A stretch of DNA of 7,436 nucleotides from positions 1 through 7,436 of the forward strand of contig CAIXSE010000793.1 in the NCBI GenBank assembly GCA_903921965.1. The letters run 5' to 3'. The notes under the pieces were generated by a model, which did not search any database, was not told the origin of the DNA, and was given only the letters and a program-made list of their open reading frames with translations. Source of the stretch: an uncultured Thermoleophilia bacterium. GTDB taxonomy: Bacteria > Actinomycetota > Thermoleophilia > UBA2241. Positions 5,843 to 7,436 of the stretch are shown here, piece after piece. Position 1 is the stretch's first letter, and every line of letters begins with the position of its first letter. The position numbers and the translations under genes were made by a program.

Positions 5843-6715
5843 ATGCCCGGATACGTGAAGACGCCAGAAGAATGTGACCGCATCGAGCGGATGCTGACCG
5901 AGATGTGTTTCACCTGCGACGAGCTCGGCATCGAGTTCGTGACGACCTGGGAGTTCGCGCGCTGGGTCATGCCGCCGTGCATCGAGCCCGTCGGCGACGA
6001 AGCACGGAACACAGCCGACGCCGTCGTGACGATCACCAACTACGAGAGTGCCCACTGTGGGACCTTCGACGCCGCCATCGTGACTCTCAAAGCCAGGTAC
6101 GAGGACGTCACCGACGGCTACTGGATGCTGACCGAGATCGTGAGCCCTGAGCTGCCTGTGGCGATCGGCCGTGAGATGTGGGGCGAGGTCAAGAAGAACG
6201 GCAACGGCCGCTTCTTCCGTGACGGCACGCACTACTACGGCTACGGCGAGCGCATGGGCATCAAGTTCGTGGAGGTCGAGGCGGAGATCACCGGCGAGGA
6301 CCAGGGTCCGAGCCGCGTGGAGGCTCACGGCTTCGACGTGAAGTGGTTCCCGCACAGCAGCGCCGTCGGGCTGCAGTACCCGCCGCTGCTCAACATCTGG
6401 GACACGGTCGTCGACTACACGTCGTACCGGGAGGGCACCGGTACGCTGAAGTGGGGCCACTCGAAGTGGGACCCCACCGACACCATCCCGATCGTCTCCG
6501 TCGGTACGGCCTACCAGGCCAGCTACGAGGGTCTGTGGCCTCTCGGCCGGCAGATCGAGCTCGAAGACCCAGACAACGTCTACCGCCAGTACATGTGGGG
6601 CCAGCACTACGACGACCCGACGTTCTACGTGGTCGGCAAGCGCTACCAGGGCCGCTTCGAGCTCAACCCCGACCCCGATGCCGTTCCCGTGGCCGGGAAG
6701 AGGAGAGAAGGGTGA
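5843..6715 (+). CDS. Acetoacetate decarboxylase (ADC) family protein, copy 2
   Basis: A 290-residue soluble ADC-family protein, clearly paralogous to the one at 3567. Shared blocks are GYVKTPE (residues 3-9), TTWEFARWVMPPCIEP (34-49), AIGREMWGEVKKNGNGRFF (107-125) with the lysine pair K117-K118, YYGYGERMGIKFVEVEAEIT (131-150), DTIPIVSVGTAY (213-224) and RQYMWGQHYDD. The proline before the lysine pair in copy 1 (MPKK) is valine here (EVKK), and the residue after it is asparagine, so the two active sites probably differ. ATG follows AAGGAG (5828-5833) by 9 nt. The 90-nt gap after the permease holds a weak G+C hairpin (5771-5789) and a near-perfect 9-nt tandem duplication (5812-5829), but no clear promoter, so this is probably the same operon. 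The stop TGA (6713-6715) overlaps the GTG of the next small ORF. Confidence 0.9.
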   Translation: MPGYVKTPEECDRIERMLTEMCFTCDELGIEFVTTWEFARWVMPPCIEPVGDEARNTADAVVTITNYESAHCGTFDAAIVTLKARYEDVTDGYWMLTEIVSPELPVAIGREMWGEVKKNGNGRFFRDGTHYYGYGERMGIKFVEVEAEITGEDQGPSRVEAHGFDVKWFPHSSAVGLQYPPLLNIWDTVVDYTSYREGTGTLKWGHSKWDPTDTIPIVSVGTAYQASYEGLWPLGRQIELEDPDNVYRQYMWGQHYDDPTFYVVGKRYQGRFELNPDPDAVPVAGKRREG

Positions 6716-6891
6716 CGATCATCACCCGCACGGGCGACGGCAGAACGGACAGCGGCGTCGTCACGGGCGTTCCCAACCTGGCCGGGGGACTCGCCGCGAA
6801 AGCGCGCATCAGTACGCTTCTCGACCTGAGCATCGACAGCGTCGAGTCTCACCGCCGCAGGACTGAGGCCCCCGTGGCCGTCACGTCGTAG
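6712..6891 (+). CDS. Small 59-aa ORF with a LuxR-like helix-turn-helix tail, possibly a relic
   Basis: GTG at 6712-6714 overlaps the stop of the second ADC gene (GTGA), with AGGAG (6701-6705) 6 nt upstream; the frame ends with TAG at 6889-6891. Residues 26-49 (GGLAAKARISTLLDLS, then IDSVESHRRR) read like the last two helices of a LuxR/GerE HTH. They align without gaps to the PAS-LuxR protein of this window (KEIADALFLAPATVTAHRR), sharing I, L, L, V and HRR at equivalent positions. The first helix of the domain and the dimerising fourth helix (RRKLGL) are not recognisable. The first 25 residues (MTIITRTGDGRTDSG and on) match nothing I know. It may be a genuine translationally coupled small DNA-binding or partner protein, or the remnant of a second LuxR gene. 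Spacing and SD favour translation; the incomplete domain favours decay. Confidence 0.45.
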   Translation: MTIITRTGDGRTDSGVVTGVPNLAGGLAAKARISTLLDLSIDSVESHRRRTEAPVAVTS

Positions 6892-6917
6892 CCGCCGAGG
6901 CGCGTCTTGCACCAGAA

Positions 6918-6957
6918 GAGCGGGGCGGCCCCCTGTCCCCGACGGGCCGCCCCGCTC
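6918..6957. terminator. Strong G+C hairpin ending the ADC-permease operon, likely bidirectional
   Basis: Perfect 14-bp inverted repeat: GAGCGGGGCGGCCC (6918-6931) and GGGCCGCCCCGCTC (6944-6957), with a 12-nt loop. It lies 26 nt after the last plus-strand stop and 40 bp beyond the stop of the convergent minus-strand gene, so it can serve both. The 11-nt arm core CGGGGCGGCCC is identical to that of the hairpin at 839-877. Confidence 0.75.
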
Positions 6958-6971
6958 CACCTTCCGGGTGC

Positions 6972-6989
6972 CGCGCCGGCGACGGCGCG
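6972..6989 (-). terminator. Short G+C hairpin after the minus-strand formimidoyltransferase-like gene
   Basis: CGCGCC (6972-6977) and GGCGCG (6984-6989) form a 6-bp stem with a 6-nt loop, 8 nt downstream of the stop at 6998-7000. It could be a terminator for that gene, but short G+C inverted repeats are frequent in such DNA and the larger hairpin next to it is a better candidate. Confidence 0.22.
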
Positions 6990-6997
6990 TCCCCGTG

Positions 6998-7436
6998 TCA
7001 GTCGTCGAGCTCCAGGATGTGGTTCTCGAGGATCTGGCTCTTGTAGTCCCACGGGCCGTTGATGGCCTCGAGCTTGAGGTACCACTCGGCCGTCTTCACG
7101 AGGACCTCGGCGTTGATGACGCCGCAGATCTGCCCGGCGATGACGTTCACGCCGAAGCGCGCAGCCTCGTCGCGCACGAGGTTGAAGACGCGGTGGATCG
7201 GCGTGTCCAGCGGGTTGCTGATCTCGATCGACACCTCGACGACCTTCTTGCCGGTGCGGCGGTGCGTCTGCGGCAGGCCGATCGTGCCCTGGATGTTCGT
7301 GAACCCGCCGGTGGTGTTGCGGATGCAGCGCGCCAGGTGCCTGGCGATCTCGAGGTCGTCGGTGTCGAGCACGACGTTGAAGTAGGCGTCGTGCTGCTCG
7401 AGCGCGCCGACGATGGTCGCGCCGGCGGTCGGGTGC
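6998..7436 (-). CDS. Glutamate formimidoyltransferase-like protein, C-terminal part (5' end outside window)
   Basis: The minus frame is open from the window edge to the stop at 6998-7000, giving about 145 residues; the GTG at 7370-7372 is internal. HPTAGATIVGAL, FNVVLDTDDLEIARHLARCI, then TPIHRVFNLVRDEAARFGV and VNAEVLVKTAEWYLKLE-like segments follow the order of the formiminotransferase domain (FTCD N-terminal region), including the 'P.HRVFe.Vr.EA.r.GV.v' helix and the 'aeyYLqLE' end. The enzyme moves a formimino group from formiminoglutamate to tetrahydrofolate in histidine breakdown, in the cytoplasm. The middle (IQGTIGLPQTHRRTGKKVVE) and the acidic tail after LKLE (about 20 residues, ending NHILELDD) differ from the textbook enzyme, so a related folate- or formyl-handling paralogue is possible. 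It converges on the ADC operon and is separated from it by the hairpin at 6918-6957; no functional link is evident. Confidence 0.8.
   Translation of the reverse strand, partial: HPTAGATIVGALEQHDAYFNVVLDTDDLEIARHLARCIRNTTGGFTNIQGTIGLPQTHRRTGKKVVEVSIEISNPLDTPIHRVFNLVRDEAARFGVNVIAGQICGVINAEVLVKTAEWYLKLEAINGPWDYKSQILENHILELDD

Noticed and set aside
4030..5877. 615-codon plus-strand frame overlapping the ADC gene and permease
   Set aside because: Arg/His/Pro-rich shadow frame with no recognisable domain, overlapping two well-supported genes.
4535..6607. 690-codon open frame on the minus strand
   Set aside because: It is antisense to the permease and the second ADC gene, rich in Arg, Asp, His and Val without any domain, as expected from the complement of G/C-ending codons.
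1..7436. tRNA, rRNA, CRISPR array, transposase or riboswitch
   Set aside because: Nothing resembling conserved tRNA arms, repeat-spacer units, IS ends with a transposase frame, or a known riboswitch core was seen by eye on either strand.

Overview
This is a high-GC window with strongly G/C-ending codons and frequent GTG starts. It looks like a chromosomal fragment of a high-GC actinomycete-type bacterium. The organism guess rests only on base composition and on the flavour of the TetR, VOC, agmatinase and PAS-LuxR proteins, so it is moderate at best. No tRNA, rRNA, CRISPR array or transposase was seen.

Left edge (2-877): the 3' part of a + strand FAD-linked oxidase of the VAO/PCMH type, ending in a strong G+C hairpin. 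Gene graveyard (887-2110): three C-terminal gene fragments. They are a TetR regulator without its HTH (minus strand), an agmatinase-type ureohydrolase without its N-terminal half (plus strand, starting 3 bp from the TetR fragment) and the last module of a VOC/glyoxalase-fold protein (minus strand). The TetR and agmatinase pieces look like the two ends of a divergent pair whose shared promoter and both 5' ends were removed by one deletion. The VOC piece abuts and overlaps the 3' end of the next gene.

Core (2079-6891): a minus-strand PAS-PAS-coiled coil-LuxR HTH regulator is divergent from a plus-strand operon. The operon holds an acetoacetate decarboxylase (ADC) family protein, an APC-superfamily permease resembling putrescine importers, a second ADC-family protein, and a 59-residue ORF whose second half resembles a LuxR recognition helix. 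The genes are tightly linked: ATGA overlap, 90-nt gap, GTGA overlap. The 177-bp divergent promoter region carries a perfect 9+4+9 bp dyad, a good candidate operator for the PAS-LuxR protein. The simplest reading is a ligand-sensing regulator controlling uptake of a small amine, amino acid or keto acid and its processing by two Schiff-base-type ADC paralogues. The substrate cannot be read from sequence.

Right edge (6918-7436): a second G+C hairpin whose 11-nt arms are identical to those of the first, then the 3' part of a minus-strand gene resembling glutamate formimidoyltransferase, cut by the window end.
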